From Mycolicibacterium sp. CBMA 234 (GTDB lineage Bacteria > Actinomycetota > Actinomycetes > Mycobacteriales > Mycobacteriaceae): 64,000 nt of DNA. This document shows, one piece after another, positions 8,122 through 18,377 of the stretch. Where the stretch lies: positions 186,001 through 250,000 of the forward strand of contig NZ_MPKW01000018.1 in the NCBI RefSeq assembly GCF_009729415.1, written 5' to 3'. The notes below the pieces were generated by a model that was not told where the DNA came from, did not search any database, and worked only from the letters and a program-made list of their open reading frames with translations. Numbering within the stretch: the stretch's first letter is position 1; each line of letters starts with the position of its first letter. The translations under genes and the position numbers were made by a program.

Positions 8122-8952
8122 ATGTTCGACCTGATCCTGCATGCGATTCCGGTGTTCGTGATCTGCCTGGTGCTGGAGGCGCTGTCGTTCCGCTTCCTGC
8201 CCGACGACGACGAGGTTGGCTACGAAATCCGGGACTCCCGAACCAGTCTCACCATGGGGCTCGGCAACGTCTTCATCAACATCGGCTGGAAGCTGGCGGT
8301 GCTGGCGGCCTATGGCGCGGCCTATCTGGTGGCGCCTGTGCACTTGCCGGCGAACAACCCGCTGACCTGGATCGCGCTCTTCGTCGCCGATGACTTCCTC
8401 TACTACTGGTATCACCGCACCCACCACACCGTTCGGGTGTTCTGGGCCAGCCACGTCGTGCATCACTCCAGTGAGCACTACAACCTCTCGACTGCGCTCC
8501 GTCAGACCTGGACGCCGTTCAGTGCGTTGCCGTTCTGGCTTCCGTTGGCATTCCTAGGGTTTTCGCCATGGATGATCCTGCTGCAGCAGTCCGTCAGCCT
8601 GCTCTACCAGTTCTTCATCCACACCGAGCGGGTCGGAAAGCTGTGGCGCCCAATCGAGTTCGTGATGAACACGCCGTCGCATCACCGAGTCCACCATGGC
8701 TCCAACGACCAGTATCTGGACACGAATTACGGTGGCATCCTGATCATCTGGGATCGGCTGTTCGGCAGTTTCGAACCCGAAGGCGAGCGCGTGGTCTATG
8801 GCTTGACCAAGAACATCAAGACGTTCAACCCGGTGCGGGTGGCAACCCATGAATACGTCGGCATCTGGCGGGACGTGCGGGCCGCGCGTTCCTGGCGGGC
8901 CCGCTGGGGGCACACCTTCCGCGGTCCGGGTTGGAGTCCTGAGGGCGCTTGA
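8122..8952 (+). CDS. Fatty acid hydroxylase/sterol desaturase superfamily membrane enzyme
   Basis: The 276-residue integral membrane di-iron enzyme has the superfamily's three histidine clusters: HRTHH (residue about 98), HVVHHSSEH (about 111) and HRVHHG (about 189). These are placed between hydrophobic segments at residues about 5-20, 45-70, 80-95 and 135-165. Such enzymes use O2 to hydroxylate or desaturate lipids or sterols; the substrate here cannot be read. The gene directly follows a GntR regulator with an operator, implying induction by a lipid-like compound. The end of the gene abuts the merR promoter, whose -35 element overlaps its stop codon. Confidence 0.85.
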   Translation: MFDLILHAIPVFVICLVLEALSFRFLPDDDEVGYEIRDSRTSLTMGLGNVFINIGWKLAVLAAYGAAYLVAPVHLPANNPLTWIALFVADDFLYYWYHRTHHTVRVFWASHVVHHSSEHYNLSTALRQTWTPFSALPFWLPLAFLGFSPWMILLQQSVSLLYQFFIHTERVGKLWRPIEFVMNTPSHHRVHHGSNDQYLDTNYGGILIIWDRLFGSFEPEGERVVYGLTKNIKTFNPVRVATHEYVGIWRDVRAARSWRARWGHTFRGPGWSPEGA

Positions 8953-8980
8953 CTCGGTACCTGGGTACAGGGTTCATGCT
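8949..8980 (+). promoter_or_regulatory. MerR-type operator/promoter for merRB
   Basis: A TTGACT -35 element (8949-8954) is followed by a GTAC-based dyad, GGTACCTGGGTAC, and a CATGCT -10-like element (8975-8980). The overlong spacer with a central dyad is the hallmark of MerR-controlled promoters. The run TTGACTC-x-GTAC-xTGx-GTAC resembles classical mer operators. The -10 lies only 6 bases before the merR GTG, so the transcript is probably leaderless. Confidence 0.7.
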
Positions 8981-8986
8981 GGTGGG

Positions 8987-9406
8987 GTGAAAACAAGCGA
9001 GGTCGCCGCTCGGGCCCAGGTCAACGCCCAGACCCTGCGCTACTACGAACGCCGCGGCCTGCTACCCGAACCCGCACGGACCCCATCGGGGTACCGCGCC
9101 TATACCCCTGACGCGGTGCGGGTGGTGCGCTTCGTCAAACGTGCTCAACAACTCGGATTCACTCTCGACGACATCGAGGAGCTGCTGCACCTTGCCGAGG
9201 GCGGTCCGGCGTCATGCGATGAGGCCCAGACGATGGCCCGCCGCCGGATCGCAGACCTACAGCTGCGCATCGACGAACTCGTAGGCATGCGAGATGCCCT
9301 CACCTGCCTGATCGACACCTGCGACAAGCCCCGCGCTGAGCGTGACTGCCCGATCCTGCAGGACATCGAAACCGCCGCCTCGCCAACCACCGCCGCACAG
9401 GAGTGA
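8987..9406 (+). CDS. merR: Mercury-responsive MerR regulator
   Basis: The 139-residue MerR-family activator has a helix-turn-helix (VAARAQVNAQTLRYYERRGLL, first 26 residues), the SGYRAYT wing and a long dimerisation helix. Cysteines at residues 77, 112 and 121 occupy the positions of the three Hg(II)-binding cysteines of MerR, and the last is in the typical CP(I/L)I context. An additional Cys is at 107. The start is GTG 8987; open codons extend upstream into the preceding gene but are not part of the protein. The stop overlaps a GTG before merB. The protein should repress and, with mercury bound, activate the merRB promoter at 8949-8980. Confidence 0.88.
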   Translation: MKTSEVAARAQVNAQTLRYYERRGLLPEPARTPSGYRAYTPDAVRVVRFVKRAQQLGFTLDDIEELLHLAEGGPASCDEAQTMARRRIADLQLRIDELVGMRDALTCLIDTCDKPRAERDCPILQDIETAASPTTAAQE

Positions 9407-9411
9407 CCGTC

Positions 9412-10278
9412 ATGCAGATCGAAGTGCTCACCTCGCCTGGATGCCCGAATGCGGCCGCCGCCAGACAGACGGTCACCGACTGCCTGGCCGAGCTGGGCAT
9501 GGATGTGCCGATCGTTGACCGGGTCGGCCGGTACCCGTCACCGACGGTGCTGGTGGACGGCGTCGACGTGATGCGCCCCGAGGCCGGAGCGCCGACGGGC
9601 GACGCATGCCGACTCGACCTGCCAACACCGCAACGCGTGCTCGACGCACTGCGCGCCCGCACACCTCAGTCCGTCATTGCCGCCGCCCAGCAGCTGCCGG
9701 CAGCGGTGCGGGAACTGCATCGAGCCGTGCTCCGCGGCTTCCTCGATCGCGGCCAGGCGCATCGGGACGACCTGCGGCCAACGTCGACGGCCCTCGGCGT
9801 CGACCTCGACGACGCGCTGGGCCAGTTGGTCAGCGCCGACCTTGTACACACCGGACCAGAGGGGCAGATCGAGGTCGCGTACCCGTTCTCCGGCCGGGCC
9901 ACCGGCCATACTGTCCGTCTCGCCGGCCACCTCCCAGTCGCCGCGATGTGCGCGATCGACGCGCTCGGTATTCCGTTGATGACCGGCGCCGACGGTGTCA
10001 TCGATTCCGCCGACCCCGACACCGGAGCGCCGATCCGCGTGCAACGCCATGGCAATGAATGGACGTGGCAGCCGGTTACCGCCGTTGTCGTCGTCAGCCA
10101 CACCGACTGCTGCGGAACTCTGGCCAATACCGTGTGCCGATCGATCACCTTCCACGCCGACCCGGAACACGCGCAGTCCCACCTCGACCGACATCCCGAG
10201 CTACGCGGCTTCGTCGTCGGCCAGGATGACGCGATCGCGCTCGCCGATGGCATATTCGGGACCCTGCTCGTAGACTGA
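9412..10278 (+). CDS. merB: Organomercurial lyase MerB with N-terminal thioredoxin-like domain
   Basis: MerB cleaves carbon-mercury bonds by protonolysis. The C-terminal part (residues about 95-288) holds the catalytic set MCAID (Cys180, Asp183) and NTVCRSITF (Cys242). The first ~85 residues form an additional small thiol-fold domain (EVLTSPGCPNA, cis-Pro-like YPSPTVLVDG) seen in some actinobacterial fusions. It could pass thiol or mercury to the lyase. ATG 9412 is chosen because AGGAG sits 8 bases upstream (9399-9403); a GTG at 9403 overlaps the merR stop. No mercuric reductase or mercury transporter lies nearby, so resulting Hg(II) must be handled elsewhere. Confidence 0.88.
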   Translation: MQIEVLTSPGCPNAAAARQTVTDCLAELGMDVPIVDRVGRYPSPTVLVDGVDVMRPEAGAPTGDACRLDLPTPQRVLDALRARTPQSVIAAAQQLPAAVRELHRAVLRGFLDRGQAHRDDLRPTSTALGVDLDDALGQLVSADLVHTGPEGQIEVAYPFSGRATGHTVRLAGHLPVAAMCAIDALGIPLMTGADGVIDSADPDTGAPIRVQRHGNEWTWQPVTAVVVVSHTDCCGTLANTVCRSITFHADPEHAQSHLDRHPELRGFVVGQDDAIALADGIFGTLLVD

Positions 10279-10357
10279 CCAACCAGCGCAACCGCGTCCA
10301 CGTAACCCAGATCACAGATTTCCGGCACGTTTCCACCGTGAGTCCGCAGTGAAAAAT

Positions 10358-10421
10358 GTTGCGCACCAAAGCTTGGTGGTGATGTGAGCGTGGGTTGACG
10401 CGCAGTACATAGTTGCGCAAC
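10358..10421. promoter_or_regulatory. Paired GTTGCGCA boxes and dyad upstream of the nitrate reductase
   Basis: GTTGCGCA occurs at 10358-10365 and again at 10412-10419, where it completes a perfect palindrome GTTGCGCAAC (10412-10421). A second dyad, CACCAA-AGC-TTGGTG, lies at 10364-10378. All are in the 176-base gap before the reductase gene. The binding factor is unknown; a nitrate regulator is a reasonable guess. Confidence 0.35.
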
Positions 10422-10454
10422 GGTCGCGGAATTGACGGACCGTAGAACTGTGTC

Positions 10455-13400
10455 ATGACCACCGCAGGAGCACACACGACGCGCACGGCGTGCTCGTACT
10501 GTGGTGTCGGCTGCGGCATTTCGGTCGAAACCCGCACCGACTCCGGGACCGGTCTGCCCGTGATCGCGCGCGTATCCGGGGACCGGTTGCACCCCACCAA
10601 CTTCGGGCGATTGTGCACCAAGGGCGCCACCCACGGGGAGATGATGGGGGCCGACGAGGGGCGGCTCACCACAGCATTGGTCCGGCATGGTCGGGGCGCC
10701 GAAGCGGTCAGTGTTGCTGTTGACGACGCCACCGCCGAGGCGGGCCGCCGCCTGCGGGCCATCATCGACGAACACGGTCCCGACGCAGTGGCGCTGTATG
10801 TCTCGGGCCAGATGACCATCGAGGCCCAATATCTGGCCAACAAACTGGCCAAGGGCTACATCCGCACAGTGCACATCGAATCGAACTCGCGACTGTGCAT
10901 GGCCAGCGCCGGCACCGGCTTCAAGCAATCGCTCGGCGCCGACGGGCCACCCGGGTCGTACACCGATTTCGATTCTGCTGACCTGTTTTTCGTCATCGGC
11001 GCCAACATGGCCGACTGCCACCCGATCCTGTTCCTGCGCATGGCCGACCGGATGGCCAAGGGCGCCAAGCTGATCGTCGTCGACCCACGGCGCAACGCGA
11101 CTGCGGAAAAAGCCGACTTGTTCCTGCAAATCAAGCCGGGCACCGACCTGGCGCTACTGAATGGTCTGCTGCACCTGCTGGTCGAAAACGGCACGATAGA
11201 CCAGGAATTCATCGCCGCGCACACCGAGGGCTGGGAGACCATGCCCGCGTTCCTGGCCGACTATCCGCCGGCGAAGGTCTCGGACATCACCGGCATCCCC
11301 GAGGCCGATATCCGCCGCGCTGCTGAGATGATCGCCGAGGCAGGGGAGTGGATGTCGTGCTGGACCATGGGTTTGAACCAGAGCACCCACGGCACCTGGA
11401 ACACCAACGCGATCTGCAACCTCCACCTGGCCACCGGCGCCATCTGCCGTCCCGGTAGCGGCCCGATGTCCCTGACCGGTCAGCCCAACGCCATGGGCGG
11501 CCGCGAAATGGGTTACATGGGACCGGGTTTGCCCGGGCAGCGTGCCGTGACGTCGGCCGACGACCGCACCTTCGTCGAAGAGCAGTGGGAACTCGAGCCC
11601 GGCACCATCCGCACCGACGTCGGCCCAGGCACCATCGAGATGTTCCGGCAGCTGGGCACCGGCGACATCAAAGCGGTGTGGATCATCTGCACCAATCCCG
11701 TTGCCACCGTGGCCAATCGGCAGACCGTGATCGATGGCTTGCAAGCCGCGGAACTGGTGATCACCCAGGACACCTACCAGGACACTGCGACCAACGCCTA
11801 CGCCGACATCGTGCTGCCCGCCACGCTGTGGGCCGAGGCCGATGGCGTCATGGTCAACTCCGAGCGCAACCTGACGCTGCTGCAGCAGAGCATCCCGGCG
11901 CCCGGCGACGCCCGGCCGGACTGGGAGTTGATCTGCAATGTGGCCCAGCACATGGGTTTTGGCGACGAGTTCGACTTCAAGTCCAGCGAGCACGTGTTCG
12001 CCGAGATCCGCCAATTCAGCAATCGCCGAACCGGATACGACCTCGGCGGCGTGACCTATGCGCGATTGCGGGAGACTCCGCTGCAGTGGCCGTGCCCGCC
12101 TGAGGGCGCGCCGGGCGGTGGTACCGACCGGAATCCGATTCGCTACCTCAACGACGGTGTCAGCCAGGACTCGTTCGTCGACACCGCGGGACACCAGCCC
12201 CACCTGGCGTTCCCGACACCGTCGCGGCGCGCGGTGTTCCACGCCCGGCCGCACATGGATGCCGCCGAGCTACCGGACGACGAATTCCCGTTGGTGCTCA
12301 ATACCGGTCGGCTGCAACACCAGTGGCACACCATGACCAAAACCGGCAAGGTGGCCAAACTCAACAAGCTCAACGGGTCGCCGTTCGTGGAGATTCACCC
12401 CACGGACGCGGCCGATCTGGGTATCAGCGACGGTGCGTCCGTGGAGATTTCATCGCGTCGCGGCACCGCGGTGCTTCCCGCCGTGCTGACCGACCGGGTG
12501 CGCCCGGGCAATTGCTTTGCGCCGTTCCACTGGAACGACGCGCAGGGTGAGAAGCTGACCATCAACGCGGTGACCAACGACGCCGTGGACCCGGATTCGT
12601 TGCAGCCGGAATTCAAGGTATGTGCTGTCCGGTTGGCGCCGGTGGTTATTGAACCAGTGGTTGCTCCCGTCGCCGCCCCTACGCTCGTCGGGGCGCACCC
12701 GTTGGCCGCGGCGCTCGGCTTGCCCGGGCCACCGGCGCTCAACGACACCGAAAAGGTGTACCTGTCAGGCTTTTTCACCGGGATTCAGCATGCGACGGGG
12801 ATTCCCGTCCTACCCGAGTCGGCTCCGGTCAGCGGCATCGTCCGACTGTGGGTCAATGGGGCGCTCGCCGGTGCACATGGTTCGGCCGCGCCCGTCGCGG
12901 TCATCGACGTGGTGCCGGAGTCGGGTACGTCCGAACCCGCCGCGCCCGGTCCGATGGTGCTGTGGGCATCGCAAACCGGCACCGCTGAAGAGTTCGCGGC
13001 CAGTCTCGCAGCGCGGATCGGCGGGGCACGCCTGAGCGTGTTGGACGACACCCCGCTCGACCAGATCGCCGCCGCAGGTGAAGTCCTCATCGTGACAAGC
13101 ACTTTCGGTGACGGCGGACCGCCGGACAACGGCACGGACTTCTGGGCTCGACTGAGTGCGACCGACGCTCCGTCACTGGCCGGGGTGCGCTATGCCGTCC
13201 TCGGCATCGGCGACCGCGCCTACGACAACTTCTGTGGCTACGCCAAATCCCTCGATAGCCGGTTCGCCGAACTCGGCGCCACCGTGCTCTTGGACCGGGC
13301 GGACTGCGAGGCCTACGACGACGAACCGCTGGCGGGGTGGGCCGACGCGGTTGTCGGCTTGGCCGGCGACATCGTCACTGCCGAACCGGTGACGCCAGCC

Positions 13401-14537
13401 GTACCCAGCTCCCCGCCCAAACCGGCTCCGAAACCGGCCAAGCCGTTCACCCGCGCCAACCCGCTGGCGGTTCCGTTGTGCCGCAACACTCTCCTGACCA
13501 CCGGCGGCGCCAAGGAAGTGCGTCAGATCGGTTTCGACCTGTCGGGGCATGACGTCAGCTACGGCGTTGGTGATGCGCTCGGCGTCGTCGTCGCCAACTG
13601 CCCCGAAGCGGTGACGGCATGGCTCACCGCCACCGGGCTCACCGGTGACGAGATCGTCGAAATCGAAGGTGGCGAAACGGGTCTGCGTGATGCGCTCACC
13701 ACGTCGTACGACATCTGCAAGGTGTCGCCTACCCTCATCAGCTTCCTGGCCGAGCGGCACCGAGCCAAGATTCTGCGGGCACCCAGAGAGGAGCGGGACC
13801 GCTGGCTCGATGGCCGGACCGGCCTGGATTTGGTCGAAGAGTTCCCGGTGCGCGCGGAACCCGAAGAGTGGCGAGATGCATTGGTGCGCCTCGCGCCGCG
13901 GCAGTACTCGATCTCGTCGAGCCCGCTGGTCAGCCCGGACGAGGTACAGCTGACGGTGTCGGTGGTGCGCTACCAGGGTGCGCGTGGCGGCATCCGGCAC
14001 GGTGTCGCGTCCACCTACCTGGCTGACCGGGCCGAGACCGTCCCGGTGTTCCTGCAGGCGGCGCCGCACTTCCGGCCGCCCGAGGACGCGCTGACCCCGA
14101 TGATCATGGTCGGTCCCGGTACCGGCGTCGCGCCGTTCCGCGGCTTCCTGCACGAGCGCCGGGCGCTGGGCCACACCGGCCGCAACTGGCTGTTCTTCGG
14201 CGATCAGCACCGCGCCGAAAACTATTACTACCAAGACGAATTGGAGGCCTTTGCCGCCGACGGTCTGCTGACCCGGCTGGACACCGCGTTCTCCCGCGAC
14301 CAGGCCAAGCGGGTGTACGTGCAGCACCGGATGCGTGAGCGAGGCGAGATCCTGTGGCGCTGGCTGGAGGACGGTGCGCACTTCTACGTCTGCGGTGACG
14401 CGGCCCGGATGGCCAAGGACGTCGACAACACGCTCACCGACATCATCAAAACGCACGGCCGCATGTCGGAATCGGCCGCGCACGACTACAAACGCGAGCT
14501 GATCGCCGACAAGCGCTACGTCCGCGACGTCTACTGA
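10455..14537 (+). CDS. nasN: Assimilatory nitrate reductase fused to flavodoxin/NADPH-flavin reductase
   Basis: The 1360-residue fusion begins with a molybdopterin oxidoreductase (residues about 10-700). An N-terminal [4Fe-4S] site is formed by Cys13, Cys16, Cys20 and Cys54. A flavodoxin domain follows near residue 833 (ASQTGTAEEFA), then a CysJ-like FAD/NADPH module. The FAD motif RQYSISSSP is near residue 1150, GPGTGVAPFRGF near 1220, and the C-terminal YVCGDAARMAKDV pattern is near 1312. The layout implies direct NADPH-driven reduction of nitrate to nitrite in the cytoplasm in one polypeptide. The M. smegmatis nitrate reductase NasN has this architecture, and the symbol is given on that basis. 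The nitrite reductase is not in the window. Confidence 0.9.
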   Translation: MTTAGAHTTRTACSYCGVGCGISVETRTDSGTGLPVIARVSGDRLHPTNFGRLCTKGATHGEMMGADEGRLTTALVRHGRGAEAVSVAVDDATAEAGRRLRAIIDEHGPDAVALYVSGQMTIEAQYLANKLAKGYIRTVHIESNSRLCMASAGTGFKQSLGADGPPGSYTDFDSADLFFVIGANMADCHPILFLRMADRMAKGAKLIVVDPRRNATAEKADLFLQIKPGTDLALLNGLLHLLVENGTIDQEFIAAHTEGWETMPAFLADYPPAKVSDITGIPEADIRRAAEMIAEAGEWMSCWTMGLNQSTHGTWNTNAICNLHLATGAICRPGSGPMSLTGQPNAMGGREMGYMGPGLPGQRAVTSADDRTFVEEQWELEPGTIRTDVGPGTIEMFRQLGTGDIKAVWIICTNPVATVANRQTVIDGLQAAELVITQDTYQDTATNAYADIVLPATLWAEADGVMVNSERNLTLLQQSIPAPGDARPDWELICNVAQHMGFGDEFDFKSSEHVFAEIRQFSNRRTGYDLGGVTYARLRETPLQWPCPPEGAPGGGTDRNPIRYLNDGVSQDSFVDTAGHQPHLAFPTPSRRAVFHARPHMDAAELPDDEFPLVLNTGRLQHQWHTMTKTGKVAKLNKLNGSPFVEIHPTDAADLGISDGASVEISSRRGTAVLPAVLTDRVRPGNCFAPFHWNDAQGEKLTINAVTNDAVDPDSLQPEFKVCAVRLAPVVIEPVVAPVAAPTLVGAHPLAAALGLPGPPALNDTEKVYLSGFFTGIQHATGIPVLPESAPVSGIVRLWVNGALAGAHGSAAPVAVIDVVPESGTSEPAAPGPMVLWASQTGTAEEFAASLAARIGGARLSVLDDTPLDQIAAAGEVLIVTSTFGDGGPPDNGTDFWARLSATDAPSLAGVRYAVLGIGDRAYDNFCGYAKSLDSRFAELGATVLLDRADCEAYDDEPLAGWADAVVGLAGDIVTAEPVTPAVPSSPPKPAPKPAKPFTRANPLAVPLCRNTLLTTGGAKEVRQIGFDLSGHDVSYGVGDALGVVVANCPEAVTAWLTATGLTGDEIVEIEGGETGLRDALTTSYDICKVSPTLISFLAERHRAKILRAPREERDRWLDGRTGLDLVEEFPVRAEPEEWRDALVRLAPRQYSISSSPLVSPDEVQLTVSVVRYQGARGGIRHGVASTYLADRAETVPVFLQAAPHFRPPEDALTPMIMVGPGTGVAPFRGFLHERRALGHTGRNWLFFGDQHRAENYYYQDELEAFAADGLLTRLDTAFSRDQAKRVYVQHRMRERGEILWRWLEDGAHFYVCGDAARMAKDVDNTLTDIIKTHGRMSESAAHDYKRELIADKRYVRDVY

Positions 14538-14604
14538 GCCGTACCGCTGCATACCCGGCCATTTCAGGGTTGACTGGAGTTTGCCCCGGGAAGGAGCGAC
14601 GCCG

Positions 14605-15899
<1,295 letters not shown>

Positions 15900-15903
<4 letters not shown>

Positions 15904-17126
15904 CGACGAGCACACACGTCAAGGACGCTGCCGTCAGCATCCTGCGGAGCACCGAGGCCATCCGTGAACGCGCTGAATTCCTGCTGCGGCGGGCACGTGC
16001 CGGTGAATCCAGCTGGTTCGTGGTCGACGACGACGCGCTGGCGCAGGCCGCCGACGTGGTCGTGGCCGTCACCCGTTCGCGATATCCCGATCTGAAGATT
16101 CCGTACCACAGCCGCTGGCGCCATTTCGAAGCCGGCGGCATCGACCGCAACGCCGAAATGCGCACTCGGCTGGCCGATTTGGACGCGCCGGCACAGGCGC
16201 GCACGATGATCGACCTGGCGGTGGTGAGCGTGCTGCTCGATGCCGGTGCAGGGCCCGACTGGCATTACCTGGAACCCGGTACGGGGCAACGTCTCACCCG
16301 GTCCGAGGGGCTCGGGGTTGCCAGCTGGCACGCCTTCTTCGACGGGGTCTTCTCCATTGACCCGACCCAACCCTGGCAGGTCGACGCTGCCGGACTGCGC
16401 GGAATCGATATCGACACGTTGGGCAGGGCATTCCAGGCCCGGCCCGACAATCCGTTGGTCGGACTCAGCGGCCGGGTGGAGCTGCTGCGGCGCCTCGGTG
16501 CGGCACTGGCGGACCAACCGGAGGTCTTCGGGCCGGCCGGACGTCCCGGCGGTCTGTTTGATGTGCTGACCGGCCCGGCCGTCGTCGCCCACGACATCTT
16601 GACCCGTCTGCTGGACAGCTTTTCCGGGGTCTGGCTGGCCGACAACGACATTGGCGGCGTCCCGCTGGGCGACTGCTGGCGTCACCCCGCCGTGCCGGGC
16701 CCGGGCGCGACGCAGGGCTGGATGCCGTTCCACAAGCTGTCACAGTGGCTGACCTACTCGCTGCTCGAGCCGTTCGAGTGGTCGGGTGTCGCGGTCACCG
16801 GGCGGGACGCCCTGACCGGCCTGCCGGAGTACCGCAACGGGGGTCTGCTGCTCGATGCCGGGGTACTGCGCCTGCAGGATCCCGAGGTCGCGGCCCAAAC
16901 ATGGTCGGTGGGAGACGAATTGGTGGTCGAATGGCGAGCCCTGACCGTCGCGCTATTGGACGAGCTCGCACCGCTGGTCCGCACCGGACTCGGCCTGGAT
17001 TCAGCGGCCTTGCCGTTGGCCTGCGTACTCGAGGGCGGTACCTGGGCCGCGGGGCGCAGTCTGGCGCAACAGTTGCGGTGCGGACGCCCGCCGTTGTCCA
17101 TCAGCAGTGACGGAACGGTCTTCTAG
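15900..17126 (+). CDS. URC4/urg3 family protein (DUF1688)
   Basis: This 408-residue protein belongs to the DUF1688/URC4 family. The visible family segments are SRYPDLKIPYHSRWRHFEAGG in its short pieces (IPYHSRWRHFEAG near residue 65), GWMPFHKLSQWLTYSLLEP near 275, and TGLPEYRNGGLL. In the yeast URC pathway Urc4 acts after Urc1, and ribosylurea accumulates without it; the chemistry is not settled. Coupling to the upstream URC1-like gene through an ATGA overlap and to upp immediately downstream supports the same pathway here. No signal or membrane segments are present, so it is cytosolic. Confidence 0.88.
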
Positions 17127-17135
17127 GTGGGCGTC

Positions 17136-17765
17136 ATGGGTAACCTGCATCTCGTCGACCATCCTCTGGTCCAGCACAAGCTCACGTTGATGCGGCAGAA
17201 AGACGTGTCCACCAAGGGTTTCCGCCAGTTGCTGAACGAGATTTCCATGCTGATGACCTATGAGGTGCTGCGCGACATCCCGATGCACCAGATCGAGGTC
17301 GAGACTCCACTGGAGAGCACCACCGGCATGGTGATAGACGGCAAGAAGCTTGTCTTCGCCTCTATTCTGCGAGCGGGCAGCGGCATCCTGGACGGCATGC
17401 TCAGCGTTGTGCCAGGCGCACGGATCGGCCACATCGGGCTCTACCGCGACCCGAAAACCCATGTTGCCGTGGAGTATTACTTCAAGATGCCGAGCGAACT
17501 GCACGAGCGCGACGTGGTGGTGTGCGACCCGCTGCTGGCGACCGGCAACTCAGCGGTGGCCGCGATCGACCGCCTCAAGGAGTACCGGCCCCGCTCCATC
17601 AAGTTCGTCTGTCTGCTCACGTGCCCCGAGGGTGTCGCAGCGATGCAGGCAGCACATCCCGAAGTGCCGATCTACGCCGCGGCGCTGGATCGGCAACTCG
17701 ACGAGCACGGCTACATCGTGCCGGGCCTGGGCGATGCGGGCGACCGCATCTTCGGAACCAAATAG
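17136..17765 (+). CDS. upp: Uracil phosphoribosyltransferase
   Basis: Upp converts uracil and PRPP to UMP. The 209-residue protein has the family N-terminus ([15 protein letters not shown]), [12 protein letters not shown] and the PRPP loop [14 protein letters not shown], and ends with [13 protein letters not shown]. The start is either ATG 17136, with AGGTGG a few bases upstream, or GTG 17127 directly after the preceding stop. Placement straight after URC1 and URC4 genes fits the URC pathway, where uracil must first be made into its nucleotide. It may also serve pyrimidine salvage. The next gene, a deaminase, starts 2 bases after its stop. Confidence 0.95.
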   Translation: MGNLHLVDHPLVQHKLTLMRQKDVSTKGFRQLLNEISMLMTYEVLRDIPMHQIEVETPLESTTGMVIDGKKLVFASILRAGSGILDGMLSVVPGARIGHIGLYRDPKTHVAVEYYFKMPSELHERDVVVCDPLLATGNSAVAAIDRLKEYRPRSIKFVCLLTCPEGVAAMQAAHPEVPIYAAALDRQLDEHGYIVPGLGDAGDRIFGTK

Positions 17766-17767
17766 CC

Positions 17768-18358
17768 ATGGCGGTCATGCCGAAGCCGAACCGTAGGACT
17801 GTGCTGCGCGGCGCCGGGGTGTTCCTCGGCGCGTCGGCTACGGCCGTCGGCACCGCAGGACAAGCCCTCGCCTCGCCGGAGCCCAGCCCGGAGGACCTTG
17901 CCCACCTCAGGCGGACGTTCGCGTTGGCAGCGCAAGCGCGCCAGGCCGGCGGCGCTCCGTACGGTGCGTTGGTGGCTGATGCCGACGGAAATGTCGTGGC
18001 CGAGCATGGCAACACGTCGTCCGTCGACGGCGGTGATCCGACTGATCACGCGGAGATGGTGACCATCCGCAGTGCGTGGCGCGCGCTCGGCGACGACGGC
18101 ATGAAGCTCGCCACGCTGTACGCGAGCACCGAGCCGTGCACCATGTGCGCGGGCGGAACCTACTGGAGTGGTATCGGCAGGGTCGTCTACGGCATGTCGA
18201 ATCGTCGGCTCTTCGAGTTCACCGGCGACGACCCGAACCACGCGGCCTTCGCGCTGCCGTGCCGCGACATCCTCTTGCACGGTTACCGGCCGATCACCGT
18301 CATCGGTCCGCTATTGGAAGACGAAGCGGTACAAGCACATCAGGGGTTTTGGCACTAA
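17768..18358 (+). CDS. Tat-exported cytidine/cytosine deaminase-family protein
   Basis: The 196-residue zinc deaminase has HAE (His94, Glu96) and PCTMC (Cys124, Cys127), the catalytic signature of the nucleoside/base deaminase superfamily. Uniquely for this group, it starts with a twin-arginine signal (NRRTVLRGAG, then a hydrophobic stretch and AxA-type cleavage near ALA-SPEP at about residue 35), so it should work outside the membrane. The start is ATG 17768 or ATG 17777. Deamination of cytosine or guanine outside the cell, followed by uptake through the NCS1 permease encoded downstream, would feed the URC genes. The substrate is inferred only from context. Confidence 0.8.
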   Translation: MAVMPKPNRRTVLRGAGVFLGASATAVGTAGQALASPEPSPEDLAHLRRTFALAAQARQAGGAPYGALVADADGNVVAEHGNTSSVDGGDPTDHAEMVTIRSAWRALGDDGMKLATLYASTEPCTMCAGGTYWSGIGRVVYGMSNRRLFEFTGDDPNHAAFALPCRDILLHGYRPITVIGPLLEDEAVQAHQGFWH

Positions 18359-18377
18359 ACTCCAGCGGACGCCACGC

